DNA of 57,925 nt from Paenibacillus sp. HB172176 (GTDB lineage: Bacteria; Bacillota; Bacilli; Paenibacillales; Paenibacillaceae), in contig NZ_JAATHD010000030.1 in NCBI RefSeq assembly GCF_011947265.1, positions 11,601 to 69,525 on the forward strand. The letters are read 5' to 3'. The notes beneath the pieces were generated by a model, which did not search any database, was not told where the DNA came from, and was given only the letters and a program-made list of their open reading frames with translations. Within the stretch, counting starts at the first letter, position 1. Each line of letters begins with the position of its first letter. Positions 7,896 to 16,984 of the stretch are shown here, in pieces. The position numbers were made by a program, and so were the translations under genes.

Positions 7896-9412
7896 TATAA
7901 GCACCTCCAAATAGTTCGTGTTACCTCTTTAATTACTTTTTCTAATGGTTGATTAGCGTCTATAATTACTTTCTTACTGTTACTCCCAAATTCTAATCTC
8001 AAAATCGTTTCCATAAGTGTTTTATGTGTATCTAAATCTACTTCATCCGGTTTTCTTTTATAAGCTTCTTCTGGAGTTACATTTAAGATAATAATTACAT
8101 CAGGATTAAGTTGATTGGCAATTTCATAACATTTTTGCTCATAACTGGATGCCACCTTATTAGCAACGGTTGCATTTATATTTGAGTTTAGATAATACTT
8201 TGGACCATCACAAATACCGACTTCTTGTGATTGAGGCCATCTGTCTGTTATTACAACATAACCAGTATTCTTAAATTTACTTAACCTTACAATTTTCTTA
8301 ATTCGTTCCCTTGATAAGGAAATTGTCCAAGGAAGTTTACCTATAGATCTAATGATTTTTGCATTGTTTTTTTCATTATTATGATGAACCGTTCCATTCC
8401 GACCAACCCTCTTGCTTTTCCTATTTAATATACCAATTTTCAGCAGTAAATTATATAATTTCTTTAGTGGCATTCTTATAAGTGAACTTTCCCCTTCGCC
8501 ACTGCCTAAGTAAAAAGAATTTGTGTCCATAACCGCACTAAATTTTTTGAAAACCTCTTTAATAACAGAAGATTTCCCAGCACCATCAGGACCCAAAACC
8601 GCAATTAGTTTCCCACCAGAAATAGGTGTTCTTCTAAAACTTTTAGGTGTTTTATAGATCATATTATTAATTGCATATCTAATTCTAAATAATTCCCGGG
8701 ACCACCTTACTACTACCCCTCTAACCTTTGAGTGTGTTCTGAACAATTTTGTTTTCTTGTGCAGACTTGATTTTAGTTTTTTCACATCCTTAAAATTTAT
8801 CCCATCGCTACTTATTTTAAATATTAAGTTTTTTATCTCGATACCAAACATATCATTAACAATCATTTCAAGTTGATGCACATTAATACGATTTATTAAC
8901 CAGTTAAATTCTGCTATTGAATGCTTACCAAAAATATCTTTTCTCAAAAGTCTCTTTATTTTGTCTCTATTCCTTAATTTTAGTGCGAGCCTTATAATTA
9001 GCAGGCACAATTCATCTTCATGTGAAGTAATATATAAACCATTTTCTGTGTCATAAATTCTTCGATCTAGTATTTGCTTGTTAAAAGGAAGTTGATATCC
9101 TTTAAGAAATTTTTCACCTATTGTTAATTGATAATGCAAGTGTAAATGCACAAAAATTCCACATTCATTATCAAAACCTAGATAATCTTCAATTCCAATA
9201 TAACTTCTTTTGGGGGGCAAATTAAACCTTTTATAACCTATCTCATTGAGAATAATGTTTAATTTAAAAATATCTTGTTGATATATGAGAATGTCCACAT
9301 CATCCACACCAGTGAATGCCTCATTAACATGTTGATTACTCTTCCAATGGCAATATAATATTCCTTTTTCATTTATTTTTGATATTAAATCTCGAACGAT
9401 TTTCAGTTCCAC
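7895..9412 (-). CDS. Nucleotidyltransferase-like domain fused to thymidylate-kinase-like P-loop domain
   Basis: A 505-residue two-part protein. The N-terminal half (about 1-200) has CHWKSNQHVNEA and GVDDVDILI, an acidic pair reminiscent of the catalytic motif of polymerase-beta-like nucleotidyltransferases. The C-terminal half starts at about residue 270 with a Walker A, AVLGPDGAGKSSV. It then has TDRWPQS, a DR(W/Y) motif as in thymidylate kinases, and RKPDEVDLDTH as a lid-like stretch. The start is GTG with AAAGGAA upstream, four bases after the glycosyltransferase stop. Kinase-like proteins of this kind occur in polysaccharide loci. Whether it phosphorylates a sugar, a lipid or a nucleotide is not visible from sequence. 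The gene is AT-rich. Confidence 0.65.
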   Translation of the reverse strand: MELKIVRDLISKINEKGILYCHWKSNQHVNEAFTGVDDVDILIYQQDIFKLNIILNEIGYKRFNLPPKRSYIGIEDYLGFDNECGIFVHLHLHYQLTIGEKFLKGYQLPFNKQILDRRIYDTENGLYITSHEDELCLLIIRLALKLRNRDKIKRLLRKDIFGKHSIAEFNWLINRINVHQLEMIVNDMFGIEIKNLIFKISSDGINFKDVKKLKSSLHKKTKLFRTHSKVRGVVVRWSRELFRIRYAINNMIYKTPKSFRRTPISGGKLIAVLGPDGAGKSSVIKEVFKKFSAVMDTNSFYLGSGEGESSLIRMPLKKLYNLLLKIGILNRKSKRVGRNGTVHHNNEKNNAKIIRSIGKLPWTISLSRERIKKIVRLSKFKNTGYVVITDRWPQSQEVGICDGPKYYLNSNINATVANKVASSYEQKCYEIANQLNPDVIIILNVTPEEAYKRKPDEVDLDTHKTLMETILRLEFGSNSKKVIIDANQPLEKVIKEVTRTIWRCL

Positions 9413-9415
9413 TGT

Positions 9416-10516
9416 TCAATTCCTTTCGTCAATCACAGCTTTGGTGAGTGAATTTATATACGTTTCAATGTTCCTACTAAAATCAAACATTCTTACAGCT
9501 CTGTTATATCCATTCTGACCCATTTCATAGAGCTGATTTTTTTCCATTTGGTAACATCTTTCCATAGCATCAACTAACGCTTTTTTATCATTTTTGGGGA
9601 TAATAATGGCACATGAGCTATCAACAACTTCTGTGAATCCTGATGCATTTGATACAATTAGTGGTTTAGCACAAGCCATTGCTTCAACTGCCGCTACCCC
9701 AAAACTTTCACTATCAAGTATACTTGGCAGGCATACTACATTAATTTTATGTAACACTTGCGGTACTTTCTCATTGTTTATATAGCCTCTAAAATGAATA
9801 TATTCCTGCATATTTAATTTTTTCACAAGTTCTATATACTCATTTTCCTTTGATCCTTTTCCGTATATTATTAATTTGCATTTTTTTTCAGAATCATTTT
9901 TTATAAATTCATTAAATGCCTCAATTAACAACCCAACCCCGTACTTGTCTTCTATTTTTTTAACTATTCCAAATACGAAAGCATTCTTTTCTGATTCAGA
10001 GCTATCTACAGGTAATGGTTTAAATAAGTTAGTATCTATGCCAAAATGCGTTACATAAATTGGTTTTCTATTTTTGTAATATTCTTGAACTTTATCAACC
10101 ATAACCTGACTAGTTGAGGTTATAATACGAGCACTATTTAAGTTCTTAATTATTCTAGCCATGTTTTGTTTTGATCTATACGGGTAATCATAGACATCAC
10201 TGCCAAACACGGATGCTACAATTGGATGTACATTAGCTAGTCTAGTTAAAGTCCCATACCCACTAATATAGTGACAATTAATCAAATCAAACTTTCCGGT
10301 AATTAGCTTTTTTCTTAATGTAGGTACATTTAAATAATAACCTATTTTCCCGCCAAATTTTAAAACTATAATTTTTACTTTTTTATTGAATTGATTGATT
10401 AAATCAGTATGATTAGGAAGTGTGAATAAAGTTACATCGTGTCCATTATTAACCAGTGCATTCGCTAATTTTTTCACATGTATCGATCTTCCAGATGATA
10501 CAAATGCTATTTTCAT
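9416..10516 (-). CDS. GT4-family glycosyltransferase
   Basis: A 366-residue GT-B fold enzyme. The N-terminal domain starts MKIAFVSSGRSIHVKKLA, and the C-terminal domain contains FGIVKKIEDKYGVGLLIEAF and SESFGVAAVEAMACAKPLI. The latter is the E-x7-E retaining signature of GT4 transferases. It adds a sugar from a nucleotide donor to the lipid-linked repeat unit at the cytoplasmic face. I selected the ATG at 10516 because AGGAG lies about ten bases upstream and the family motif begins there. A GTG four codons earlier is less likely. It is followed immediately by the kinase fusion gene. Confidence 0.88.
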   Translation of the reverse strand: MKIAFVSSGRSIHVKKLANALVNNGHDVTLFTLPNHTDLINQFNKKVKIIVLKFGGKIGYYLNVPTLRKKLITGKFDLINCHYISGYGTLTRLANVHPIVASVFGSDVYDYPYRSKQNMARIIKNLNSARIITSTSQVMVDKVQEYYKNRKPIYVTHFGIDTNLFKPLPVDSSESEKNAFVFGIVKKIEDKYGVGLLIEAFNEFIKNDSEKKCKLIIYGKGSKENEYIELVKKLNMQEYIHFRGYINNEKVPQVLHKINVVCLPSILDSESFGVAAVEAMACAKPLIVSNASGFTEVVDSSCAIIIPKNDKKALVDAMERCYQMEKNQLYEMGQNGYNRAVRMFDFSRNIETYINSLTKAVIDERN

Positions 10517-10566
10517 AAAACAAAACACTCCTAATTTTTTTGATTTTAGTTGATCACATCCAGAGT

Positions 10567-11328
10567 TTATAAGTAATACTTTTTTATATTATTTATTATG
10601 TAAAAGAAATAATAATAGATACACTGATACAGTGGTAGCCTTATTATCTTTCTATAATTACTCCACTGTCTCTTTAATGCATGAATTTTATTCCTGGATA
10701 ACGAACCATTCACAATTCTATATTTTGCTAGATTTTCATTGAGACCATATGCTATATTACCTTCTTTAAGAAGCATTAGCCATGTCAAATTGTCTTGTCC
10801 CTTTCTAACAAGTGGCATTCTAAAGTCTCCTACAATATTTTTATCTATTACAACAGTCAAACAGCCTATCACTGTATTCTTAAGTGCTTGGCTGTAGTTT
10901 AGGGTATTGGGAACACTAAATACCCTCTCTTTTGAGTTGTTGTCGTCTAATATATACTGATATGATGTGAATGTAAAACCATAGTTATTATTTATCATAT
11001 ACTCAAGTTGTGCCTTTAGTTTTTCTCTTTTCCAAATATCATCCGAGTCTAAAAATGCAATAAATCTTCCTTTTGCACTTGCTAACGCTACATTTCTTGC
11101 AACAGCCGCTCCAGAGTTTTCTTCAAGATTAATTAATTTTATCCTATAATCTTTTTTTATATACTTTAATATAATATTCTCAGTACTATCCGTCGATTGA
11201 TCATTTACAATTATCATTTCCCAGTGTATGTATGTTTGACGTATAACACTCTCTATAGTTTTAGATATATACTTTTCACAGTTATATGCTGGTGTTATGA
11301 TAGATACCATCGTATTTTCTATTAGCAT
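10567..11328 (-). CDS. GT2-family glycosyltransferase
   Basis: A 253-residue GT-A enzyme. It opens with VSIITPAYNCEKYI, followed by VNDQSTDST and GRFIAFLDSDD, the metal-binding DxD region of GT2 inverting transferases. It has no long membrane segment apart from a Tyr/Phe-rich C-terminus (YYYFFYII), which may associate with the membrane. It starts at ATG with GAGG eight bases upstream and follows the phosphoglycosyl transferase by 9 bp. The likely job is adding a sugar to the exopolysaccharide repeat unit. Donor and linkage are unknown. Confidence 0.88.
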   Translation of the reverse strand: MLIENTMVSIITPAYNCEKYISKTIESVIRQTYIHWEMIIVNDQSTDSTENIILKYIKKDYRIKLINLEENSGAAVARNVALASAKGRFIAFLDSDDIWKREKLKAQLEYMINNNYGFTFTSYQYILDDNNSKERVFSVPNTLNYSQALKNTVIGCLTVVIDKNIVGDFRMPLVRKGQDNLTWLMLLKEGNIAYGLNENLAKYRIVNGSLSRNKIHALKRQWSNYRKIIRLPLYQCIYYYFFYIINNIKKYYL

Positions 11329-11337
11329 ATATAATCC

Positions 11338-11964
11338 TCAGTTCTGTAATGAATTATCAGTCCTTTTTTTTGATAGACTACCTGTTCCACCTTCTATTAC
11401 TCCATCCCGTTTAACGATGCTACTTAATGTTCCAAAAAAACACTTTAAGTCTAGGTAAATACCAAGGTTCTGAACATACTGTCCATCAAGTTTTGCCTTT
11501 ACATCGATTGGCAACTCGTCTCTGCCATTTATTTGAGCCCATCCAGTTAATCCCGGTAAAACATCATTTGCACCATATCGCTCTCTTTTTTCTACTAAGT
11601 CAAATTGATTCCAAAGCGCAGGTCTCGGACCAATAATACTCATTTGGCCTACAAGGATATTAATGATTTGCGGCAGTTCGTCGAGGCTCGTCTTTCTGAG
11701 CCACTTACCCACTCTAGTGATACATTGCTCGGGATTCAGCAAAAGATGCGTCGGCGTGTCTTTAGGAGCATCCGTACGCATCGTTCTAAATTTTAAAATG
11801 TAGAAATGAGTCTTGTGAATGCCGACTCGCTTTTGTTTGAAAAGCACTGGCCCCCTTGAATCAAGCTTAATTGCCACTATGATTAGTAAGAATAATGGTG
11901 ATAAGATAATGAGTCCGATTACGGATAATAATATATCTACTAACCTCTTTACTACCAGGTACAC
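11338..11964 (-). CDS. Monotopic phosphoglycosyl transferase initiating exopolysaccharide repeat-unit synthesis
   Basis: A 208-residue small (PglC/WcaJ C-terminal type) bacterial sugar transferase. An N-terminal reentrant helix (VDILLSVIGLIILSPLFLL) is followed by RGPVLFKQKRVG, FYILKFRTM, LDELPQ, MSIIGPRP and LPGLTGWAQINGR, all signatures of the family. It transfers a sugar-1-phosphate from a UDP-sugar to undecaprenyl phosphate, the first membrane step of the pathway. GTG at 11964 fits best because AAGGAGG lies seven bases upstream; the in-frame TTG two codons earlier overlaps that spacing. The AT-rich cassette begins here; the upstream galU gene has much higher GC. Confidence 0.9.
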   Translation of the reverse strand: MYLVVKRLVDILLSVIGLIILSPLFLLIIVAIKLDSRGPVLFKQKRVGIHKTHFYILKFRTMRTDAPKDTPTHLLLNPEQCITRVGKWLRKTSLDELPQIINILVGQMSIIGPRPALWNQFDLVEKRERYGANDVLPGLTGWAQINGRDELPIDVKAKLDGQYVQNLGIYLDLKCFFGTLSSIVKRDGVIEGGTGSLSKKRTDNSLQN

Positions 11965-12012
11965 GAGCAACCCTCCTTATTCACGATATGTATTCTATTT
12001 AGTCGGCTCACT

Positions 12013-12894
12013 CTATACATTAGCCGCATTCTGTTTCATTAAAGTGCTCAGATAATCAAGCAACTCCCGCCGCAAACCATCATTCTGCAAAGCCATCTCC
12101 AATGTTGTCTTAATGAAGCCCAGCTTCTCGCCAACGTCGTAGCGGGTGCCTTCGAACTCGTAGGCGTAGACGGCTTCGGTTTTGTTGAGCTCTGCGATGG
12201 CGTCGGTCAACTGGATCTCGCCGCCCGCGCCGGGGCGCTGGTGCTCCAGGATCTCGAAGATCTGAGGCGTGAGGATGTAGCGGCCCATGATGGCGATATT
12301 GGAAGGCGCTTCCTCTTGGCTAGGCTTCTCGACCAGATTCTGAACACTGTACAATCGTTCGTTGATCTCCTTGCCGTCGACAATGCCGTATCTGGAAACC
12401 TCGGTCTCGCTAACGGTCTGCACGCCGATCATGGATGATTTGTAGCGATCGTATTGCTCAATCATTTGCTTGAGACATGGCTTGTCGGCCTGGACGATGT
12501 CGTCGCCGAGCAAGACGGCGAAGGGTTCGTCGCCTATGAATTTGCGGGCGCACCAGATGGCATGGCCGAGTCCGTTCGCTTCCTTCTGCCGAATGTAGTG
12601 AATATCCGCCATCTTGGACGACTTCTGCACCTCGTTCAACAGCTCCAGCTTGCCCTTCTCGAGCAAGGTCTGCTCCAGCTCGAAGGAATGGTCGAAGTGA
12701 TCCTCGATCGCGCGCTTGCCCTTGCCTGTCACGATAATAATATCTTCAATGCCCGAGGCGACCGCTTCTTCGACGATATATTGAATGGTCGGCTTGTCGA
12801 CGATGGGCAGCATTTCCTTCGGCATCGCTTTGGTCGCCGGCAAGAATCTGGTGCCTAGTCCTGCGGCCGGTATAATGGCTTTGCGTACTCGCAT
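12013..12894 (-). CDS. galU: UTP-glucose-1-phosphate uridylyltransferase
   Basis: A 293-residue enzyme making UDP-glucose from UTP and glucose-1-phosphate. The start RKAIIPAAGLGTRFLPATKA is the nucleotide-binding signature. It is followed by PKEMLPIVDKP, LGDDIV and GEIQLTDAI, all conserved in GalU/GtaB. The length is that of the family. It supplies precursor for the polysaccharide and probably for other glucosylated envelope polymers. It sits between the initiating transferase (48 bp downstream) and the anchored protein, and has the GC content of the chromosome rather than of the AT-rich cassette. Confidence 0.95.
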   Translation of the reverse strand: MRVRKAIIPAAGLGTRFLPATKAMPKEMLPIVDKPTIQYIVEEAVASGIEDIIIVTGKGKRAIEDHFDHSFELEQTLLEKGKLELLNEVQKSSKMADIHYIRQKEANGLGHAIWCARKFIGDEPFAVLLGDDIVQADKPCLKQMIEQYDRYKSSMIGVQTVSETEVSRYGIVDGKEINERLYSVQNLVEKPSQEEAPSNIAIMGRYILTPQIFEILEHQRPGAGGEIQLTDAIAELNKTEAVYAYEFEGTRYDVGEKLGFIKTTLEMALQNDGLRRELLDYLSTLMKQNAANV

Positions 12895-12947
12895 CTCTGC
12901 ACTTCCTCTCTGCTTGCTTCCTCGCTTGTTGCGTTACTTCTCTTGGA

Positions 12948-13550
12948 TTACTTTTCTTTGGAAACCTCGTCGTATGATTTCCCTTGGCTTAAGCCATATT
13001 TCTTCGCGATCTGGATAAGTTCGTCATATTGCTCGGGAGACAGCTTCTCCAGAATCAGATCTCTTGCTTCCTTCTTCTCATCCTTGGACAGCCCCCCGCC
13101 AGCCAGCTTCTGAAGATTCTTGATGTCCTCAAGGCTCAGCTCACTAAGCAGCACCTTGGTTACTTTGGCCTTCTCGCCGACGGTAATCTCATCCTCCACT
13201 TCCTTGGCCTTGTCCGTCGAGATCTCGGCGGTGTACCCCTCCGTTGCGGATGGTTCGGATGCGGAAGAAGAGGAAGGCTTGGGTGTGGATGACGGCCCCT
13301 CGACAACAGGCGACGCGTCAGGCTCTGCCATTCCAGAAGCTGGAGGCTCCTCGCTTGTCGGAGGCGCCGTCGCCTCCGCTATAGTTGCATCCAGGGTCTC
13401 AGCTTCGAGACTCTCGGATAAGGAGGAAATGAGCTTATTCACTGCATAATTTGCCGCGAATAGGCCTCCAACGCCAAGAACAACGATGACGGCTGCTGTC
13501 CAGATCAGTATTTTCTTCCACTTGCTCTTCTTGCTCTTGGCTCTCCTCAT
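12948..13550 (-). CDS. Single-pass membrane-anchored protein of unknown function in exopolysaccharide operon
   Basis: A 200-residue protein with a Lys-rich N-terminus (MRRAKSKKSKWKK) and one membrane helix (about 14-35, ILIWTAAVIVVLGVGGLF). A Pro/Ser/Thr/Glu-rich linker follows to about residue 110. The C-terminal 90 residues are charged and helical (LSLEDIKNLQKLAGGGLSKD, LSPEQYDELIQIAKKYG). By topology the C-terminal domain lies outside the membrane. ATG is preceded by GGAGG at eight bases. I do not recognise a family. Its place between the dehydratase and galU suggests a structural or regulatory role in assembly. Confidence 0.75.
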   Translation of the reverse strand: MRRAKSKKSKWKKILIWTAAVIVVLGVGGLFAANYAVNKLISSLSESLEAETLDATIAEATAPPTSEEPPASGMAEPDASPVVEGPSSTPKPSSSSASEPSATEGYTAEISTDKAKEVEDEITVGEKAKVTKVLLSELSLEDIKNLQKLAGGGLSKDEKKEARDLILEKLSPEQYDELIQIAKKYGLSQGKSYDEVSKEK

Positions 13551-13571
13551 GGGGATTCCTCCGTTTATACC

Positions 13572-15395
13572 TTAAGATACCTCCGAATAAAATGGCACCA
13601 AATGCTCGATAACCGCGCGAATAGAGCTCTGTTCTTCGCCAAGCGCTTTCTCGAATTGCTTGAACTTGAGTTCAAGCTCGGCATGGCTGAGCTCCAGCGG
13701 CTTGCCGATGAAGATTCGCTCATGCTTCGTCCTGGTCGTGGCTTCCGACTCCGTGAGCAGCTCTTCGAACAGCTTCTCGCCTTCGCGCATGCCGGTGACT
13801 TGTATGTCGATATCTACGCCGGGCTCGTAACCGGATAACCGGATGAGATCCTTCGCCAGATCCATAATGCGGACTGGCTTGCCCATATCGAGGATGAAGA
13901 CCTCCCCGCCCTTCGCCAGCGCTCCCGCTTGAATAACAAGCTGCACCGCTTCAGGTATGGTCATGAAGTATCGGACCATGTCCGGATGCGTGACCGTGAC
14001 AGGACCGCCCGCCGCGATCTGTTCCTTGAATCTTGGGATAACGCTGCCCCGGCTTCCCAGCACATTGCCGAAGCGAACGGCGACGAACCGGGTGGAGCTT
14101 GCTGCGTTCATGCTCTGTATATACATCTCCGCGATGCGCTTGGTCGCGCCCATGACGCTGGAGGGATTGACGGCTTTGTCAGAGGAGATCATAACGAATC
14201 GCTCTGCCTTGTATTGATCAGCGCTGTCGGCGACATTCTTCGTGCCGAATACGTTATTTTTCACAGCTTCAGACGGGTTGCGCTCCATGAGTGGCACATG
14301 CTTATGCGCTGCGGCATGGAAGATGACCTGCGGTCTGTATATTCGGAATACTTCATCCATTCGATTGCGATCCTGTATATCCGCGATGACGGTCACGAGC
14401 TCGACATTCGGATATTTCTTCCGCAGCTCCATCTCAATGGTGTAGATGCTGTTCTCCCCGTGTCCCAGCAGCAGAAGCTTCTCCGGGTTGAAGGATGCGG
14501 TCTGTCTCGACAGCTCCGAGCCGATCGAGCCGCCGGCACCCGTCACGAGAACAACCTTGTTCTCCACATAACCCTTGATTTCATTCAGATCCATATGTAT
14601 CGCTTCTCTGCCCAGCAAATCTTCGACTTCCACATTGCGTATAGTCTGAACAGCCAATCTTCCGGTTACAAAATCATTAATCGCCGGTATGATCTGCACT
14701 TGCGCGCTTGTCAGCTTGCAAATATTAATAATCTCGCTTACCTCCGACTTGCTAACCGAAGGCATGGCGATGATGATATCCTTCACGTTGAGCCGCTGAA
14801 CGATGTCCGCGATCTGATGACGATCGCCGATAATTGGGAGGCCAATAACCTGCATGCTCTTCTTGAGCGGATCATCGTCGATAAAGCCAATGAGCCGCTT
14901 GTCTTTGAAGAGGCTGTTGCTCATGATCTCCTTCGCGATCAGCGCGCCGCAATCTCCCGCGCCTACGACGAGAATGTTGGTGGTATTGCTCCTCCTGCTC
15001 GTCCGATTAACCCGTATTAACCGCCATAGGAAGCGCGATCCGCCCATGAAGAGCAGCATGAGCTCCAGCGTTCTCGTAATAATGGGAAGCGGCACCGCCT
15101 CCTGATAGATCACCCACGAGATCACATAGGTGAACGCGACACCGAGGAAGATCGCTTTGCAGAGCTCAATGATTTCCCCTACGCTCGCATATTGCCACAT
15201 GCGCTTATACATGCTGAAGAAGGCCAGGCTGATTCCGCAGACGACAGTTGCAACAAGAGCGAATATCACCATTTGCTTCTCATAATAAGAAGTAATATTG
15301 CCGTCGAATCTCAGAAGGTAGGATATCGCTATGGCCGTCCATACGATGGTTATATCAAACAGGAGTATGATTAACGTGCGTAATCGATAGCTCAT
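13572..15395 (-). CDS. CapD/EpsC-like nucleoside-diphosphate-sugar 4,6-dehydratase
   Basis: A 607-residue membrane protein. Four N-terminal helices (about 8-115) are followed by a CoA-binding-like Rossmann region (ILVVGAGDCGALIAKEI, about 140-260). The C-terminal SDR domain starts VVLVTGAGGSIGSEL and contains HAAAHKHVPLME, SSDKAVNPSS and ATKRIAE. This architecture is that of PglF/CapD/EpsC. These enzymes dehydrate UDP-GlcNAc at the 4,6 position as the first step to bacillosamine- or fucosamine-type sugars. Full length for the family. It is read 42 bp after the tyrosine kinase gene and lies 21 bp before the anchored protein gene. Confidence 0.9.
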   Translation of the reverse strand: MSYRLRTLIILLFDITIVWTAIAISYLLRFDGNITSYYEKQMVIFALVATVVCGISLAFFSMYKRMWQYASVGEIIELCKAIFLGVAFTYVISWVIYQEAVPLPIITRTLELMLLFMGGSRFLWRLIRVNRTSRRSNTTNILVVGAGDCGALIAKEIMSNSLFKDKRLIGFIDDDPLKKSMQVIGLPIIGDRHQIADIVQRLNVKDIIIAMPSVSKSEVSEIINICKLTSAQVQIIPAINDFVTGRLAVQTIRNVEVEDLLGREAIHMDLNEIKGYVENKVVLVTGAGGSIGSELSRQTASFNPEKLLLLGHGENSIYTIEMELRKKYPNVELVTVIADIQDRNRMDEVFRIYRPQVIFHAAAHKHVPLMERNPSEAVKNNVFGTKNVADSADQYKAERFVMISSDKAVNPSSVMGATKRIAEMYIQSMNAASSTRFVAVRFGNVLGSRGSVIPRFKEQIAAGGPVTVTHPDMVRYFMTIPEAVQLVIQAGALAKGGEVFILDMGKPVRIMDLAKDLIRLSGYEPGVDIDIQVTGMREGEKLFEELLTESEATTRTKHERIFIGKPLELSHAELELKFKQFEKALGEEQSSIRAVIEHLVPFYSEVS

Positions 15396-15437
15396 CTCTT
15401 ATCCTTACCTCCACTGTCCGTCATGGTATAAAACCTG

Positions 15438-16127
15438 CTATCCCTGATTGCCATAATAATAGTAATATGCCTCTTCATTCGCCTTGCGCTTGACGTTGTT
15501 GAGCACAACGCCTAATATCCGCGCCTTCACGTTCTCCAGGTTGGCTACCGCCTTCTTGCCGATCTCGCGCTTCACTCTGCCTTGGTCCACGACGAGAAGC
15601 GTGCCGTCGCACTGCGCCGCAATAATCTGCGCATCGGTGACGGCAAGCAAAGGCGGATTATCAATCAGAATAATGTCGTACACGTCCCGAAGCTGTTCGA
15701 TCAGGGCCGCCATCCGTTTCGAGCCCAGCATCTCTGCCGGATTCGGCGGTATCGCCCCCGAGGTAATCACATCGAAATTAGGAATATCCGTTGACTGAAT
15801 CGCATCCATCAACGAGCATCTCTGCGCCAGCACAGTGGATAGCCCATGCTGATTCGAGAGATAGAAGGAATGATGCGCGGTAGGCTTGCGCAAATCCGCG
15901 TCGATAAGAATGGTCTTCCGCTCCGATTGCGCGTAGGTGACTGCCAGATTCGTGATCGTCGTTGTTTTGCCTTCGCCCGGTCCCGCTGACGTGACGGAGA
16001 TAACCTGTACGCGATCATCCACGGAGGAATAATCAATGTTGGTGCGCAATGCGCGATAAGACTCGGATATTGGCGACCGCGGATTGCTCAGGGTTATAAT
16101 CTGCCTCTTACTTCTCGATCGTGACAC
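15438..16127 (-). CDS. CpsD/EpsB-like bacterial tyrosine kinase (BY-kinase)
   Basis: A 229-residue cytoplasmic kinase. Visible motifs are Walker A SAGPGEGKTTTITNLA, Walker A' TILIDADLRKP, Walker B DIILIDNPP and a C-terminal tyrosine cluster YYYYYGNQG, the autophosphorylation site. Upstream is SPISESYRALRTNI, typical of the Gram-positive type, in which the kinase and its membrane activator are separate proteins. It starts at GTG and overlaps the activator gene by 20 bp. The kinase would control chain length and export through cycles of phosphorylation. No CpsB/YwqE-type phosphatase gene is present in this window. Confidence 0.92.
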   Translation of the reverse strand: MSRSRSKRQIITLSNPRSPISESYRALRTNIDYSSVDDRVQVISVTSAGPGEGKTTTITNLAVTYAQSERKTILIDADLRKPTAHHSFYLSNQHGLSTVLAQRCSLMDAIQSTDIPNFDVITSGAIPPNPAEMLGSKRMAALIEQLRDVYDIILIDNPPLLAVTDAQIIAAQCDGTLLVVDQGRVKREIGKKAVANLENVKARILGVVLNNVKRKANEEAYYYYYGNQG

Positions 16128-16875
16128 GCTCTAATTCACCCGCCCTGTAGTTCGATGTGGTTTTTGCTTGTTTGGTCGTTTCAACTTCCTCTGCGCTTGT
16201 TCTTGAGATCATGGCCAAGGTCGGCTGTCCCAGAAATTCTCTTACATCGTCTTCGGTCTTAATGGTGTCGTCCATATACTCGAGCAGGAACACCGCGCCG
16301 ACAGCCAGCATGAGAGATACCACGAAGGCAATGGCAATATTGAGCGGCACATTCGGCGACACCGGTCCAGGGTCCCCGTCCAGCTTGGCCTGATTCAGAA
16401 TCGACACATTCTCGACTTGAAAAATATGCTGGATCTCCTCCTGGAAAATAAGGGAGATGGCATTAACCGTCTCCGCCGCTTTGCGATAATCGACATCCTG
16501 CACAACCAGCGTCATCACCTGCGTATTGTTAACGGAGCTGACGCTCACCTTGCGGGCGAGTTGAGTAGGCGTGAAGCCGAGGTCGGGATATTGCGCTGCG
16601 ACTTTATCCAGAATGGCCGGAGTCTTGATAATCTCCTTATAGGTATCAATCATCTTGATATTCGAATTAATCTGATTCAGATCAAGCTGTCCCGTAGCCA
16701 GCTGCGCCTGACTCTGATTCACGATGATTTTCGTGCTGGCTTCATACAGCTTGTCCTTGAAATACAGGCTATACACAGCGGCAGCGATTACACATACCGC
16801 AACGAATACGACAATAAATACGAGTTTCTTGCGAATGATAGCAAGGTACTGCCTCAATTCCAGTTCGTTAGACAC
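16108..16875 (-). CDS. Wzz/YveK-like chain-length determinant and BY-kinase activator
   Basis: A 255-residue protein with two membrane helices (about 19-38 and 178-197) flanking an extracellular Wzz domain. It starts ELELRQYLAIIRKKL and has SPNVPLNIAIAFVVSLMLAVG before the second helix, with LEYMDDTIKTEDDV after it. The cytoplasmic tail activates the BY-kinase in this family. GTG start with GGAGG eight bases upstream. First gene of the exopolysaccharide operon, with a good sigma-A-like promoter just upstream, so it probably leads transcription of the block down to the acetyltransferase. Confidence 0.9.
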   Translation of the reverse strand: MSNELELRQYLAIIRKKLVFIVVFVAVCVIAAAVYSLYFKDKLYEASTKIIVNQSQAQLATGQLDLNQINSNIKMIDTYKEIIKTPAILDKVAAQYPDLGFTPTQLARKVSVSSVNNTQVMTLVVQDVDYRKAAETVNAISLIFQEEIQHIFQVENVSILNQAKLDGDPGPVSPNVPLNIAIAFVVSLMLAVGAVFLLEYMDDTIKTEDDVREFLGQPTLAMISRTSAEEVETTKQAKTTSNYRAGELERVTIEK

Positions 16876-16926
16876 GTGTTAGTCCTCCAATAGATGCAAT
16901 TCCAGGGATCGTCCGTCCTTCCCGGA

Positions 16927-16955
16927 ATTAAATCTCTGTACATTCATCCTGTGAA
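16927..16955 (-). promoter_or_regulatory. Candidate sigma-A promoter of the exopolysaccharide operon
   Basis: Read on the minus strand, TTCACA is followed after exactly 17 bases by TTTAAT. The ATTAAA of the -10 lies about 50 bp before the GTG of the Wzz-like gene. Position and spacing fit a vegetative promoter; there is no experimental support. Confidence 0.5.
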
Positions 16956-16984
16956 ATCTGTCAGCCTGCGACTTCTGAAAGTAA

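Noticed and set aside
13929..15020. Plus-strand frame of 363 codons opposite the CapD-like gene
   Set aside because: Shadow of a gene with clear SDR motifs; no independent evidence.
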